Assembly (NCBI GenBank): GCA_965661105.1
Contig: CBFICR010000034.1
Location: 1-30,873 of the forward strand
Direction of reading: 5' to 3'
Length of the DNA: 30,873 nucleotides
Origin: Eutrophocola sp965661105
GTDB lineage: Bacteria; Pseudomonadota; Gammaproteobacteria; Pseudomonadales; Pseudohongiellaceae
Shown here piece by piece: positions 1 through 8,392 of the stretch (the stretch's first letter is position 1; every line of letters begins with the position of its first letter). The translations under genes were made by a program, and so were the position numbers. Under the pieces are notes generated by a model, which was not told the DNA's origin, ran no database searches, and saw only the letters and a program-made list of their open reading frames with translations.

Positions 1-130
1 ACTGTACATTAACCGTAAATATACTTTTTAAAGATAAACGGTTCGAACCCAACATGCCCACTAAATTGAATTACCATTTCTCCGAGCCGAGTTTTTGCTT
101 TCGGCCAGAAACTGAACTTCTACCAAAGCA

Positions 131-553
131 TCAAAGAAGATTTTCAGCCATTAGAACAGACTCATATTCCTGATCTGGAATTAACACTTCGAGCGCTGAT
201 GGCAGATCTTTGAACCATTTAAGCGACTCAGTTCTATGGGATAGCAAATTAACGAGGTTATCGAAATACCGAGCCATTAATTCTTGGTGAAGCTTATTGC
301 CAACATATCCAGTCACAGTATGAATACCTGCGTTAAATTTGGCAGTCATCTGACCAACCAAAATCAATGAGTCATTATCGAAATCTAGAACGGCATCTTC
401 CTCAAAAAAAACAAGCTCATTGGTTCCGGGTGTCATTTCGTCTTGTGAATAAATATCAGCATAAGCCTTAATGAGTTCATCACCTTTAACATATCCATTA
501 AAACGAACTATTACAATATTATGTTCAGGGTATACCTTGTATGTTACTGGCAT
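131..553 (-). CDS. Hypothetical protein, possible STAS/SpoIIAA-like fold
   Basis: A 140-residue cytoplasmic protein with no signal peptide or membrane segment. The start is an ATG with AAGGAG six bases upstream on the minus strand, so the start is well supported. The N-terminal pattern (VTYKVYPEHNIVIVRFNGYV, then GDELIKAYADIY) alternates strand and helix in the way of SpoIIAA/STAS-like small proteins found in many proteobacteria. The C-terminal half (residues about 85-125) looks helical, with LHQELMARYFDNLVNLL. No catalytic motif is visible. It stands alone, with no co-directional neighbour inside the window. The fold assignment rests on pattern resemblance only; the function is unknown. Confidence 0.55.
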   Translation of the reverse strand: MPVTYKVYPEHNIVIVRFNGYVKGDELIKAYADIYSQDEMTPGTNELVFFEEDAVLDFDNDSLILVGQMTAKFNAGIHTVTGYVGNKLHQELMARYFDNLVNLLSHRTESLKWFKDLPSALEVLIPDQEYESVLMAENLL

Positions 554-633
554 TCAACACTCCTTAAATATTATTTGTTTTTGACCATTGCATACATAGT
601 GTCAAGTAAAGGCTAGATAGATACTTTTAATTT

Positions 634-763
634 CTGCTTTGGGTCGGAAGCAGACCTTTTGGATTTTACATAATAGAATAATATTTTTACCCTGAAAGCA
701 GTACTTTTTCGACAAATATATGCTGCGTTGCAATAATGACCGCTTTCGACCCAAAGTAGGTGC
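634..763. repeat. Intergenic inverted repeat (CTGCTTTGGGTCG family)
   Basis: The gap between 554 and 968 holds two imperfect inverted copies of a roughly 22-base sequence, at about 634-656 (CTGCTTTGGGTCGGAAGCAG) and 738-763 (read in reverse: CTACTTTGGGTCGAAAGCGG). About 80 AT-rich bases separate them. Each arm is itself a small hairpin, with CTGCTT pairing with AAGCAG. I recall similar words as dispersed intergenic repeats in gammaproteobacteria, but this needs a genome-wide count. I see no other gene in the gap. Confidence 0.55.
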
Positions 764-968
764 TAGAAATTTTATCCAATCGTCTGAATTTTATAAAATT
801 GATTATAGATCTTCATTGAATTAGTGTGTTTTTAAATCCAGGAAAATAGCCTGTATTCTTTGAACTACTGGATATTAATTTAAAAGCATTAATTGCCCTT
901 TTATCAAACTTTTAGTGTCTACAAGTGGGTCGATCCAGTGGAATAAAATAATATTAAGGAGGTGCGTA

Positions 969-1427
969 ATGCTCTCAAAGATGAGCAAATTCATGCATAC
1001 AATAGCATTCTCTCTAATCAGCATTTTTTCTTTTGCTGGAGAAGCCCCTGCAAATTTAAATAAAGAGAACTTTTCTTTGTATTATTTAGCCCTGGAGAAT
1101 CGTGATTATGCAGCTTTGAGAGGCTTTTATTCTGACGATATAAGAGTCAAATTTGGAGAAAACATCCTGGACCTGGATGGAGTGATTCAATATGAAATGC
1201 AACAGGCACAATTTGTTGATATCTCAATGGACATCAGAAGGATAGTCGGAGATGAATCGGCAATTGCAGTTGAAGCAATCCAAACTCAAACTATGACCCG
1301 AAGTCCTCCGGGTAGCACTATAAAAATCGGGGACCAGTTCCTAATACACATGATTATTTTTTACACTCTCCAAGATGGAAAGATCAGTGATTTACAGGTT
1401 TTCAATTTATCGAGCGAGCAAATTTGA
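969..1427 (+). CDS. Exported SnoaL/NTF2-like small protein
   Basis: A 152-residue protein. The open frame extends upstream to 915, but the ATG at 969 follows a near-perfect AAGGAGG and begins a typical signal peptide (MLSKMSKFMHTIAFSLISIF, cleavage near Phe-Ala-Gly-Glu-Ala), so I choose 969. The mature part starts with a helix carrying YYLALENRDYAALRGFYSDD, followed by strands (VKFGENILDLDGVIQYE, IRRIVGDESAIAVEAIQTQT, FYTLQDGKISDLQVFNL). This is the cone-shaped alpha+beta pattern of SnoaL-like/DUF4440 domains. Such domains occur in isomerases, cyclases and ligand-binding proteins; the substrate cannot be read here. The likely location is the periplasm. The gene stands alone. Confidence 0.6.
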   Translation: MLSKMSKFMHTIAFSLISIFSFAGEAPANLNKENFSLYYLALENRDYAALRGFYSDDIRVKFGENILDLDGVIQYEMQQAQFVDISMDIRRIVGDESAIAVEAIQTQTMTRSPPGSTIKIGDQFLIHMIIFYTLQDGKISDLQVFNLSSEQI

Positions 1428-1542
1428 ACACATAACTTTTGATATTTAGGGCCGTAGCATGTGTGCTAGTCTCCGCTTCTTGCGGAAACCGGAAGTTTAA
1501 AAATAACCCGATTTTAATCAATACCAAAAAGCGCAACCTGCC

Positions 1543-1581
1543 AAAGAAAACCGGGAGCTACTTCGTAAAGCAGCTCCGGTT
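1543..1581 (-). terminator. Intrinsic terminator after the TonB receptor gene
   Basis: Read on the minus strand this is a long stem, AACCGGAGCTGCTT / AAGTAGCTCCCGGTT, around a TACG tetraloop with one bulge and one G-U pair, followed by TTTTCTTT. It lies about 15 bases after the stop codon of the siderophore receptor gene. Confidence 0.8.
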
Positions 1582-1596
1582 CTGGATAGCCCTGAT

Positions 1597-3726
1597 TTAA
1601 AACCTTGCGGTCAGCGTAAAGCGGGCATTGATGGGTTTGCCGACGGATATATTGTTATTGCTGTGGGCATCGGGGAAATACTCTTCATCAAGCAGGTTTT
1701 CGATGTTTAGCTGCATCCTGACCTGCGCAGACATGTCATAGAAAATTCCTGCATCCACGCGCGTATAGTCTGGTACTTCCACGGAATTATCTTCCTGGAT
1801 GAAGAAACTGTCCTGATAGGTGGCACCCAATCCTATACTTAAGCTGTCACTAAGCTGGAAGTTGTTCCAGATAGAGAACATGTTTTCAGGGGTTTGACGG
1901 GTTCGGTTGCCATTATTACCACTACCATCCGCACGCTGCACCTGGCCATCCAGATAGGAGTAGCCAGTGTTGATGGTCCAGCCGTCCATAAGGACACCGC
2001 TTAGCTGCAGCTCAAAGCCTGAAGTTTGGGAGCCTTCCACCAGGATGACCTGGCCCGGGTCTTCAGGATCAACGGACGTATAGCTTTCCCGATCAAGTGT
2101 AAACAGGGCTGCCGTAAAACTCAGGTTGGGTCTTATGTCCCATTTTAGTCCGCCTTCGGTATTTTCAAAGAACTGTGGACGTGTGCTTTCTGAATCCAGG
2201 TTCAGGGTCAGAAACTGATCGCCGGAACGGGGCAGGAAGGTTTCACTGTAGCTGACATACAAAGACAGGTTCTCGGCAGGCTTGTAGATCGCGCCCAAGC
2301 GGGGCGTGATTTCCTGATCGCGGCGGCTGAAATTACCATCTATGTCATCGCCGTTATTGGCTTCAATTCTGTCAAACACATTGATATCGAATTCGTCATA
2401 ACGCAAACCAAGTACCAGCTTGAAGTGGTCAGTGAGATCAAATTGATCCTGTATATAAAAGGACAGAAAATCGACATTTGAATTGCGATCACGCACCTGG
2501 TTGTCAAAGCCAAAGGCAGGAATACTCAGGGGGTCACTGAAGGGAATGACAAGTCGATCAGCGTTGTTAACGGCAAACACATTGTCGCCGCGATTGTTGT
2601 CGGTCTTCTGGCTGCCAACCTCAACTCCCGTTAGCAGAGTATGATTGATGATCCCGGTGCTGAATTCGCCAATCAGGTTGGCCTGGATAATGGCATTTTC
2701 ACGCTGGGTGGCATCGCGATAACCATCCAGCTCAAGATCAGGAAAGATCCCGTTGCTCAATGTCACGGCGTTATTGGCATAGAGGTTCTGGTAGGCCTTG
2801 TCGTAGTCGGAAAACAGCGCGGTGACATTGCCACGCAGGCCGTCAGTAAACTCGTGGTCGATACGACCCCTGAAAATATTGGCCTCGAGGTTTGTCAGAT
2901 TGGCATCGGCAGAGCCAAAGAAGGTCTGCGAGAATCCTTCCAATGGTACCCTGGGGCCATTTGCCACAGTGACCGAGGGTACGCCCCGGTCGACTACCCG
3001 GTCATCAATGACATGTTCATAAGAGAAGACGCCAGTTGTCTGCGGACTGAAGCTGATTTTCATGGTCGGATTGATGGCATAACTGTCGCCATTGTAAAAA
3101 TCCCTGTGGTTTTCATGGGACTGGTAGTAGGCGTTAACGCGTAAAGCAAGATTGTCTCCGGCATCAAAGTTGGCATCTCCCTGGACAGTATAGGCACCGA
3201 AGGTATCAACACCGGAGTTCAGGGAAGAAAACGCTTCCCCAATAATGGCCTGTTTGGATACGCGGTTGATGACACCGCCACCGCCACCGCGACCAAATAA
3301 CAGGGCATTGGAGCCACGCAGGATTTCCACCTGCTCTACATTGTAGAGCGGCCGGTAGTATTGCAGGTCATCACGCAGACCATCAATAAAGAAATCGGCG
3401 GTCGACTGAATGCCACGAATGATAATGGCATCCCGATGACCTTCACCCTGGCTGATGGAGAGGCCGGGGGTATAACGCAACACGTCACCGACATTGCTGA
3501 AAGCCTGCTCTTCAATCTGGCGGCTACTGATGATGGAAAGACTTTGTGGTACGTCAATGACAGGAGTTGGCGTCTTCACCGCATTCATTTTATCGATGGA
3601 AAGGTATCTGCCATCCACTGTAATTTCCTCGATCTGGCCGCCCGTATTCTGTGCAGACACTGCACAACTTGTTGTTATCGCCAGGCAGATCAGTGATGGC
3701 TTGGCCGCGAACTTACCGAATTTCAT
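1597..3726 (-). CDS. TonB-dependent siderophore receptor
   Basis: A 709-residue outer-membrane receptor that would import a ferric siderophore with energy from TonB/ExbBD. A signal peptide (residues 1-25, ending CAVSAQ) precedes a TonB box-like EEITV at about 33-37. The plug domain follows, with VPQSLSIISSRQIEEQ, RDAIIIRGI, FFIDGLRDD and VEQVEILRGSNALLFGRGGG leading into GVINRVSK. The rest is a 22-strand-type barrel ending in the canonical terminal phenylalanine (FTLTARF). The RGGGGGVINRVSK variant of the plug motif resembles catecholate-type receptors, but I cannot fix the ligand. A Fur box sits 46 bases upstream of the start codon and a terminator follows the gene, so it is probably a monocistronic iron-starvation gene. 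No siderophore biosynthesis gene is nearby, which would fit piracy of foreign siderophores (inference). Confidence 0.95.
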   Translation of the reverse strand: MKFGKFAAKPSLICLAITTSCAVSAQNTGGQIEEITVDGRYLSIDKMNAVKTPTPVIDVPQSLSIISSRQIEEQAFSNVGDVLRYTPGLSISQGEGHRDAIIIRGIQSTADFFIDGLRDDLQYYRPLYNVEQVEILRGSNALLFGRGGGGGVINRVSKQAIIGEAFSSLNSGVDTFGAYTVQGDANFDAGDNLALRVNAYYQSHENHRDFYNGDSYAINPTMKISFSPQTTGVFSYEHVIDDRVVDRGVPSVTVANGPRVPLEGFSQTFFGSADANLTNLEANIFRGRIDHEFTDGLRGNVTALFSDYDKAYQNLYANNAVTLSNGIFPDLELDGYRDATQRENAIIQANLIGEFSTGIINHTLLTGVEVGSQKTDNNRGDNVFAVNNADRLVIPFSDPLSIPAFGFDNQVRDRNSNVDFLSFYIQDQFDLTDHFKLVLGLRYDEFDINVFDRIEANNGDDIDGNFSRRDQEITPRLGAIYKPAENLSLYVSYSETFLPRSGDQFLTLNLDSESTRPQFFENTEGGLKWDIRPNLSFTAALFTLDRESYTSVDPEDPGQVILVEGSQTSGFELQLSGVLMDGWTINTGYSYLDGQVQRADGSGNNGNRTRQTPENMFSIWNNFQLSDSLSIGLGATYQDSFFIQEDNSVEVPDYTRVDAGIFYDMSAQVRMQLNIENLLDEEYFPDAHSNNNISVGKPINARFTLTARF

Positions 3727-3771
3727 ACTGCTTTACTCCGTTGGGTGTGTTTGATTTGATGCAAATAATAA

Positions 3772-3786
3772 TGAGAATGATTCTCA
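3772..3786 (-). promoter_or_regulatory. Fur box upstream of the siderophore receptor
   Basis: A perfect 7-1-7 inverted repeat, TGAGAATGATTCTCA, matching the core of the Fur consensus. It lies 46-60 bases upstream of the receptor start codon on the minus strand, where the promoter would be. Iron-bound Fur is expected to repress the receptor here. The rest of the gap up to 4025 shows no gene. Confidence 0.92.
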
Positions 3787-4025
3787 ATAGCAACAATTAA
3801 AATAAAAAAGATGCCGGAATAGAGGCGGAATAGAGGGACAGTCAGTCCGGGTTGATGCAGAAGCGGGGTGTAGGATATGGATGGATTCTCGGCGTATGTG
3901 CCTTAGCGAATGCTATCAGTACCTCAAATATATTCTTATTTTCGAATAACGTGATTTTGAAGCACTAAAAATGTCAAAGTCATTAAGATGGCTTCAGGAG
4001 AAATTGCACTATAACTTTGCTATAA

Positions 4026-4045
4026 GACTATCGAGTCAGATAGTC
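4026..4045 (-). terminator. Hairpin overlapping the stop codon of the permease gene
   Basis: Perfect arms GACTATC / GATAGTC around a 6-base loop span the TGA stop at 4036-4038. There is no clear T-run after it on the minus strand, so it may be a weak or Rho-assisted terminator, or an mRNA 3' end stabiliser. Confidence 0.35.
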
Positions 4046-5079
4046 ATGCCATTTAAAAGCCAGGCTATCAGTAATACCTGTGGGACAGTTATCAGGGGGA
4101 GGAAGAAAGCAGTTTTCCAGCTGCCGGTAGTTTCCCTGAGCACCATGATTTCTGTGTAGTCGGTGGAGACCCCGGTCATCAGAAAGGCAAAGCCGTTGCC
4201 GGGGGCATTGGCGCGAGTCAGCAGATCGGCCGCGATGGGGGTTGAACCCTCGGAGCAGACTTCCATTATTGTCGCCACCAGCACCGTCAGTCCCAGGCCC
4301 GCAAGCGTAGGACCAAACCAGGTACCGAAGGTTTCCGGTGAGAGGAAAGCGCGTACCAGTCCGGCCAGCAGGACACCAAATAAAATCCAGCGCATGACCA
4401 TGCGCGATTCTTTTATTCCCTGCTTCAGCGTTGAGAAAATAAAGCTGGCACTAAAATCGGTGTTCTTGATGCCGGTGCGGGCGTTGGTCCAGAAATGAAA
4501 ATTCTCCGGCAATTCAATGTTATTGTCATTACCGGGTAATACACCGCGATTCACCAGACTATCAAAAAGCAGTCCCGCGATAATGGCAATCACCATGGAT
4601 AGCGCAATAAAGCCCATGGTCCACCAGAAACCGATCAGGGCAATGAGGATCAGGGTGAGAGAAAACGAATTCCAGGGACTGGCCACAAGAAAGGCGATGA
4701 CCTGACCAATGCTGGCGCCGCGTTCATAAAGTTTGGCGCCGACCATCAGGATGCCATGGCTGCATAAATCCAGCAAGACTCCGGCGGCCGTTGCCCTGAG
4801 TATGCCATTGAGTCCTTTTGATGTGCCGAGGATGGACATGACAAACTCGCGCGGGATACGGGTTAATAATGAAATCATCAGGATGCCCAGAGTCACCCCC
4901 CACCACATGGTATTGACCAGATCAAAAACGGATTCAGCCAGGATGGTGTACCAGAGGGCATAGGCGCCGGCGAGATCAAATAGCGTAAAGTGAAGGTATA
5001 AAAAGGCAATACAAAACAGCGAGCCCCAGAGCAGGAAATCGATTTTCTTTTTAGGCGGATGGCAGCAATGGTCAGCCAT
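4036..5079 (-). CDS. SO_0444-family Cu/Zn efflux permease (DUF318/ArsP-like)
   Basis: A 347-residue inner-membrane protein with about eight to ten hydrophobic segments arranged as two similar halves, the hallmark of the DUF318/ArsP permease superfamily. The short N-terminus MADHCCHPPKKK carries a vicinal Cys pair plus two His, a likely soft-metal ligand set before the first membrane span. The GVLLDLCSHGILMVGAKLYERG and MEVCSEGSTPIAADLLTRANAPG segments are the paired half-repeat signatures, each with a conserved Cys-Ser and a glycine/proline-rich turn. The start codon lies two bases after the copB stop, so it is translated in the same operon as copA and copB. I infer export of copper (or zinc) across the inner membrane. 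An organoarsenical role is possible for this superfamily, but the copper context argues against it. Confidence 0.85.
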   Translation of the reverse strand: MADHCCHPPKKKIDFLLWGSLFCIAFLYLHFTLFDLAGAYALWYTILAESVFDLVNTMWWGVTLGILMISLLTRIPREFVMSILGTSKGLNGILRATAAGVLLDLCSHGILMVGAKLYERGASIGQVIAFLVASPWNSFSLTLILIALIGFWWTMGFIALSMVIAIIAGLLFDSLVNRGVLPGNDNNIELPENFHFWTNARTGIKNTDFSASFIFSTLKQGIKESRMVMRWILFGVLLAGLVRAFLSPETFGTWFGPTLAGLGLTVLVATIMEVCSEGSTPIAADLLTRANAPGNGFAFLMTGVSTDYTEIMVLRETTGSWKTAFFLPLITVPQVLLIAWLLNGMTI

Positions 5080-5081
5080 AA

Positions 5082-5855
5082 TCAGTACCAGGCCCTGAGC
5101 CCCACTACCAGTGAGGCTTCTTCATTGTCCATGCCTGAGCTGCGCAGCAGGTCAGCAGTGTCACCAAAGGATTTTTCCCAGGCAATGCCAAGATAGGGGG
5201 CTATTTCCCGTTTGAATTCATAGCGCAGACGCAGGCCCAGGTTTGCCTTGTGCAGGCCTTTACCGATGCCGGCGTTGAGGTCCTCACTGAAGGCATAGTT
5301 AAGTTCCATGCGTGGTTGCAGGATCAGTCTTTGCGTAAAGCGTAATTCATATTCGGCTTCCAGCCGGGCACTGGCATCACCATCCTCGCTAATAAAGGCA
5401 GCGGCATCCATTTCAAACCAGTAGGGGGCCAATCCCATGAAGCCAATAACCGCATAGTCTTTTGGGGAGTCTTCAAAATCATGACGCCAGCCGGCCTGAA
5501 AATCCCAGAATGGTGAGATCGCATGACTCCACAAGGCCTGTAATTCGAATTCCTCGGTGTCATTGCTTTCATTGTTATAGTGGCCTTCGGTTTTCAGCCA
5601 GAGTTTATTGATGTCATAACCAATCCAGCCCTGGGCTTCCCACACCAGGCTACTGTCACCATCATGGGTCTGGTTTTCCAGGCGCTCACCAATGATTAGT
5701 GAGTTCAGGCTGTCGCCATGCATGTGCCGAACACTTTTTCGAGCCGCAGCCATGGCGGCGGGATCATAAAATTCATCGGCGGCATTTTGCGCAGTGGCCT
5801 GGGCCCCTGTTAACAGCATGCAGCAGGACAGGGCGTAATTAACAAAGCCTCTCAT
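5082..5855 (-). CDS. copB: Copper resistance outer-membrane protein CopB
   Basis: A 257-residue exported protein. The signal peptide (MRGFVNYALSCCMLLTGAQA, cleavage near ATAQN) is followed by a short linker with MHGD and then an amphipathic beta-strand pattern through to a C-terminal aromatic (LVVGLRAWY), as expected for the CopB/PcoB barrel. Diagnostic stretches are RLENQTHDGDSSLVWEAQGW, DFQAGWRHDF and YLGIAWEKSFGDTADLLRSS. The Met/His-rich N-terminal region of Pseudomonas CopB is nearly absent, which makes this a short family member. The start codon overlaps the copA stop by four bases (ATGA-type), so the two are translationally coupled. It probably binds or passes copper at the outer membrane together with periplasmic CopA. 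Confidence 0.92.
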   Translation of the reverse strand: MRGFVNYALSCCMLLTGAQATAQNAADEFYDPAAMAAARKSVRHMHGDSLNSLIIGERLENQTHDGDSSLVWEAQGWIGYDINKLWLKTEGHYNNESNDTEEFELQALWSHAISPFWDFQAGWRHDFEDSPKDYAVIGFMGLAPYWFEMDAAAFISEDGDASARLEAEYELRFTQRLILQPRMELNYAFSEDLNAGIGKGLHKANLGLRLRYEFKREIAPYLGIAWEKSFGDTADLLRSSGMDNEEASLVVGLRAWY

Positions 5856-7948
5856 GATAACTGCTCTCTTACCGAGACCGCGCGCATCATGCCGGCATGC
5901 ATGTGGTATAGCAGATGGCAGTGAAAGGCCCAGTCTCCGGGCGCATCTGCCGTGATATCCACAGACATTTTTTCTCCGGGCTTGATCACAATGGTGTGCT
6001 TGCGTGGCTTGTGATGATGCTCTTCGTTTCGAGTGACCACATCAAAGTACATGCCATGCAGATGAATAGGGTGTGGCATCATGGTGTCGTTGACCATGGT
6101 CAGGCGCAGGCGTTCGCCCTGTTGAAAAACAATGGGCGCTTTCACTTCGGAAAACTTCACCCCGTCAAAGGACCACATATAGCGTTCCATATTACTGGTC
6201 AGATGCAGTTCCATCTCGCGACCGGGTTCTCTTGTGTCAGGATTGCGGTCGAGGCTTTCCAGGTCGGAGTAGACCAGAACACGATGGGGGACATTTTCCA
6301 GTCCAAGGGGACGCTCATGCAAACGGTTAACCGGGTTCATGGCGGTGTTCATGACGCCGGGCCCCTGCGGATGGTTATGTGCCTGCATGGTCATGGGTTG
6401 TGCAGCCATGGAATCCATGTCTGACAAGGCCATGGTGGCGTGATTCATTTCATTATGATTCATGGCGCTATGATCCATGTCACTATGATCCATGGACATC
6501 GTCACCTGTTCATTACTTTCACTATGATTCATCGAGGCATGATCCATAGTGCTGTGATCCGTTGGCATTGCCATGGCTTCACTGTTTCCATGATTCATCG
6601 CTGAATGATCCATGGCGCTGTGGTCCATCGCCATGGCGGACTGATTACTCTCATTGTGATTCATCGAGGCGTGATCCATGTTGCTGTGATCCATTGGCAT
6701 TGCCATGGCTTCACTATCACCATGATTCATGGAGCTATGGTTCATGGAGCTATGGTTCATGGTGCTATGGTTCATAGTGTCCATGTTCATTCCTTCCATG
6801 CCGGACATGCCCATATCTTTCATGGTCAGGGTCGGGCGTGGTCGCAGTGGTGGCACTGCTGCACGCATGCCTTCGCGCGGTGCCAGGGTAGCAGCGGCAT
6901 AACCATAGCTGTCATTGGTTTCACACATAATGGTGAAGGCCTGGTCAGCATTTGGCTGGACGATGACATCAAAGGTCTCTGCGGTTCCGATCTGGAATTC
7001 ATCAGTCTCGACAGGTTTTACATTGAGACCATCAGACTGGACCACCGTCATGGGCAGACCGGGGATGCGTACATTGAAAATACTCATGGCCGAGGCATTA
7101 ATGAAACGCAGTCTTACCCGTTCTCCCGGACGAAACAGGCCCAACCAGTTTTCTGCCGGGCTGTGTCCATTCACCAGATAGGTATAGGTAGCTGCGGTAA
7201 CATCCGCCAGGTCGGTAGGGGTCATGCGCATATCACCCCACATGAGGCGATTGGCCATGGCCGCATCGAAGCCTTCGGTCTCAACATCCCTAAAAAACTC
7301 ACCTACGGTGCGCTGCTGAAAATTGTAGTTGTCGCTCATTTTTTTCAGCTTGGCGAAAACGCGTTTGGGATTTTCAAAGGTCCAGTCAGACAGCATGATG
7401 ACATGCTCGCGATCATAGGCCACCGCATCAGGTTCGGCCGGATCGATAATAATCGGGCCGTAGTGCCCCAACTGTTCCTGCAAACCTGAATGACTGTGGT
7501 ACCAGTAGGTACCGGACTGTTTCAGGGGGAAGCGATAGGTAAATTCATCACCCGCGGCAATCCCTGGATAGGACAGGCCGGGCACACCGTCCATTTGAAA
7601 CGGCAATAAAAACCCGTGCCAGTGTATTGAGGTGGATTCCTGTAAACGGTTAATAACACGGATACTCAGATCATCGCCTTCGCGCAGGCGCAGCAAGGGG
7701 GCCGGGAACTGACCATTCAGGGTAATGTGTCTGGCAGATTTGCCGGCCACCGCGGATTTGACCTGCTCAACAGTCAGGGAAATATTATTAGTCGCCAGCA
7801 TACCGGGCAGGTCTGCCATGAAGCGGGCTGGCTGTGCCCAGGCTGGTAACAGGCTTTGAAAAGCCGTTGCGCTGCCCAGGAGCAGGCTTTGAGAGAGAAA
7901 ACGGCGACGGTTGGTCAAGTGCACGGAGTGCTGGCGAAAGGTTTTCAT
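5852..7948 (-). CDS. copA: Copper resistance multicopper oxidase CopA, Met-rich expanded
   Basis: A 698-residue periplasmic multicopper oxidase (PcoA/CopA family) that detoxifies Cu(I). The N-terminus carries a Tat signal (NRRRFLSQSLLLG) ending near AWAQ. Copper-ligand motifs appear in the family order: HWHG (about residue 108), YWYHSHSG, then C-terminal HPIHLHG and HCHLLYHMHAGM, giving the type 1 and type 2/3 sites. Between cupredoxin domains 2 and 3, residues about 375-530 form a low-complexity Met/His segment built from MDHS, MNHS and MDHAS units, containing two tandem 44-45-residue copies. PcoA and Pseudomonas CopA are about 605-610 residues, so this segment accounts for most of the extra length. 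It is the first gene of copA-copB-permease, divergent from a CsoR-type repressor, with a shared operator-like dyad upstream. Confidence 0.96.
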   Translation of the reverse strand: MKTFRQHSVHLTNRRRFLSQSLLLGSATAFQSLLPAWAQPARFMADLPGMLATNNISLTVEQVKSAVAGKSARHITLNGQFPAPLLRLREGDDLSIRVINRLQESTSIHWHGFLLPFQMDGVPGLSYPGIAAGDEFTYRFPLKQSGTYWYHSHSGLQEQLGHYGPIIIDPAEPDAVAYDREHVIMLSDWTFENPKRVFAKLKKMSDNYNFQQRTVGEFFRDVETEGFDAAMANRLMWGDMRMTPTDLADVTAATYTYLVNGHSPAENWLGLFRPGERVRLRFINASAMSIFNVRIPGLPMTVVQSDGLNVKPVETDEFQIGTAETFDVIVQPNADQAFTIMCETNDSYGYAAATLAPREGMRAAVPPLRPRPTLTMKDMGMSGMEGMNMDTMNHSTMNHSSMNHSSMNHGDSEAMAMPMDHSNMDHASMNHNESNQSAMAMDHSAMDHSAMNHGNSEAMAMPTDHSTMDHASMNHSESNEQVTMSMDHSDMDHSAMNHNEMNHATMALSDMDSMAAQPMTMQAHNHPQGPGVMNTAMNPVNRLHERPLGLENVPHRVLVYSDLESLDRNPDTREPGREMELHLTSNMERYMWSFDGVKFSEVKAPIVFQQGERLRLTMVNDTMMPHPIHLHGMYFDVVTRNEEHHHKPRKHTIVIKPGEKMSVDITADAPGDWAFHCHLLYHMHAGMMRAVSVREQLS
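6464..6730 (-). repeat. Tandem 132-bp coding repeat inside copA
   Basis: Two head-to-tail units, residues about 407-450 and 451-495. Both begin MNH-G-[DN]-SEAMAMP, continue through MDHASMNH and end MDHS[AD]MDHSA. The second unit has one extra residue. The copies differ by several substitutions, so the duplication is not brand new. The repeat adds Met and His copper ligands and is a likely site of replication-slippage length variation. Confidence 0.85.
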
Positions 7949-7959
7949 GTGGGCTATCC

Positions 7960-7978
7960 TATACCCCTATGGGGTATA
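7960..7978. promoter_or_regulatory. Probable CsoR operator between copA and csoR
   Basis: A perfect 8-3-8 inverted repeat, TATACCCC-TAT-GGGGTATA, in the 73-base gap between the divergent copA and csoR starts. G/C runs in an A/T frame are the known character of CsoR-family operators. On the minus strand the dyad falls between CTTGCA and TATAGG, spaced 17 bases, a possible copA promoter. On the plus strand its right edge contains TATATT. Binding here could repress both directions until Cu(I) binds the repressor. Confidence 0.85.
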
Positions 7979-8021
7979 TTTGCAAGAGCAGTGTATTACA
8001 ACTGTTGATGAAGGTAAGAAG

Positions 8022-8297
8022 ATGCTGATTGACAAAGACAATACGATCAAACGCCTGAACCGGATCGAAGGCCAGGTGCGTGGTATCAAGAAAATGATTG
8101 AGGAAGAGCGTTACTGCATAGATGTGTTGCAGCAAATGCAGGCCATCAAGGCAGCCCTGTCGAAAGTGGAGGATGCCATTCTCAAGGACCACAGCAATAC
8201 CTGCGTGGCCAGTGCTATTAAATCGGGGAATACAAAAGAGCAGCAAAAGAAGTTCAATGAACTTGTTGACCTGATGGCGCGTTACAAGAGTAAATAA
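8022..8297 (+). CDS. csoR: CsoR-family copper-sensing repressor
   Basis: A 91-residue all-helical DUF156 protein. The open frame extends upstream, but the ATG at 8022 follows GAAGG and matches the family N-terminus (IKRLNRIEGQVRGIKKMIEE), so I use that start. The Cu(I) ligand set of CsoR is intact: Cys32, His57 and Cys61, with the same 25- and 4-residue spacing as Mycobacterium CsoR Cys36/His61/Cys65. This points to copper rather than nickel (RcnR) or formaldehyde (FrmR) sensing. The apo form should bind the dyad at 7960-7978, and copper should release it, turning on copA-copB-permease and its own gene. A bidirectional terminator follows the gene. Confidence 0.93.
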   Translation: MLIDKDNTIKRLNRIEGQVRGIKKMIEEERYCIDVLQQMQAIKAALSKVEDAILKDHSNTCVASAIKSGNTKEQQKKFNELVDLMARYKSK

Positions 8298-8332
8298 TTG
8301 GAAAGTATTATCAGGACAGATATTTTTGTTGT

Positions 8333-8361
8333 AAAAAACCGGGAATGAATCCCGGTTTTTT
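8333..8361. terminator. Bidirectional intrinsic terminator
   Basis: Perfect 12-bp arms AAAAAACCGGGA / TCCCGGTTTTTT around an ATGAA loop. A T-run follows on both strands, so it can end csoR on the plus strand and the convergent secreted-protein gene on the minus strand. Confidence 0.93.
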
Positions 8362-8392
8362 ATATTTCAACTACATTGATTGTTACCGTTGA

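Noticed and set aside
1440..1500. Small hairpins (TAGCA/TGCTA and TCCGC/GCGGA) as a terminator of the SnoaL-like gene
   Set aside because: The stems are only five pairs and no T-run follows.
2641..3144. 167-codon plus-strand frame inside the siderophore receptor gene
   Set aside because: It lies fully within a well-supported TonB receptor gene, has no recognisable domain, and is explained as an antisense shadow.
6605..7489. 294-codon plus-strand open frame opposite copA
   Set aside because: Its His/Gly/Met-rich sequence is just the antisense of the copA Met/His repeat, and copA has complete family motifs on the other strand.
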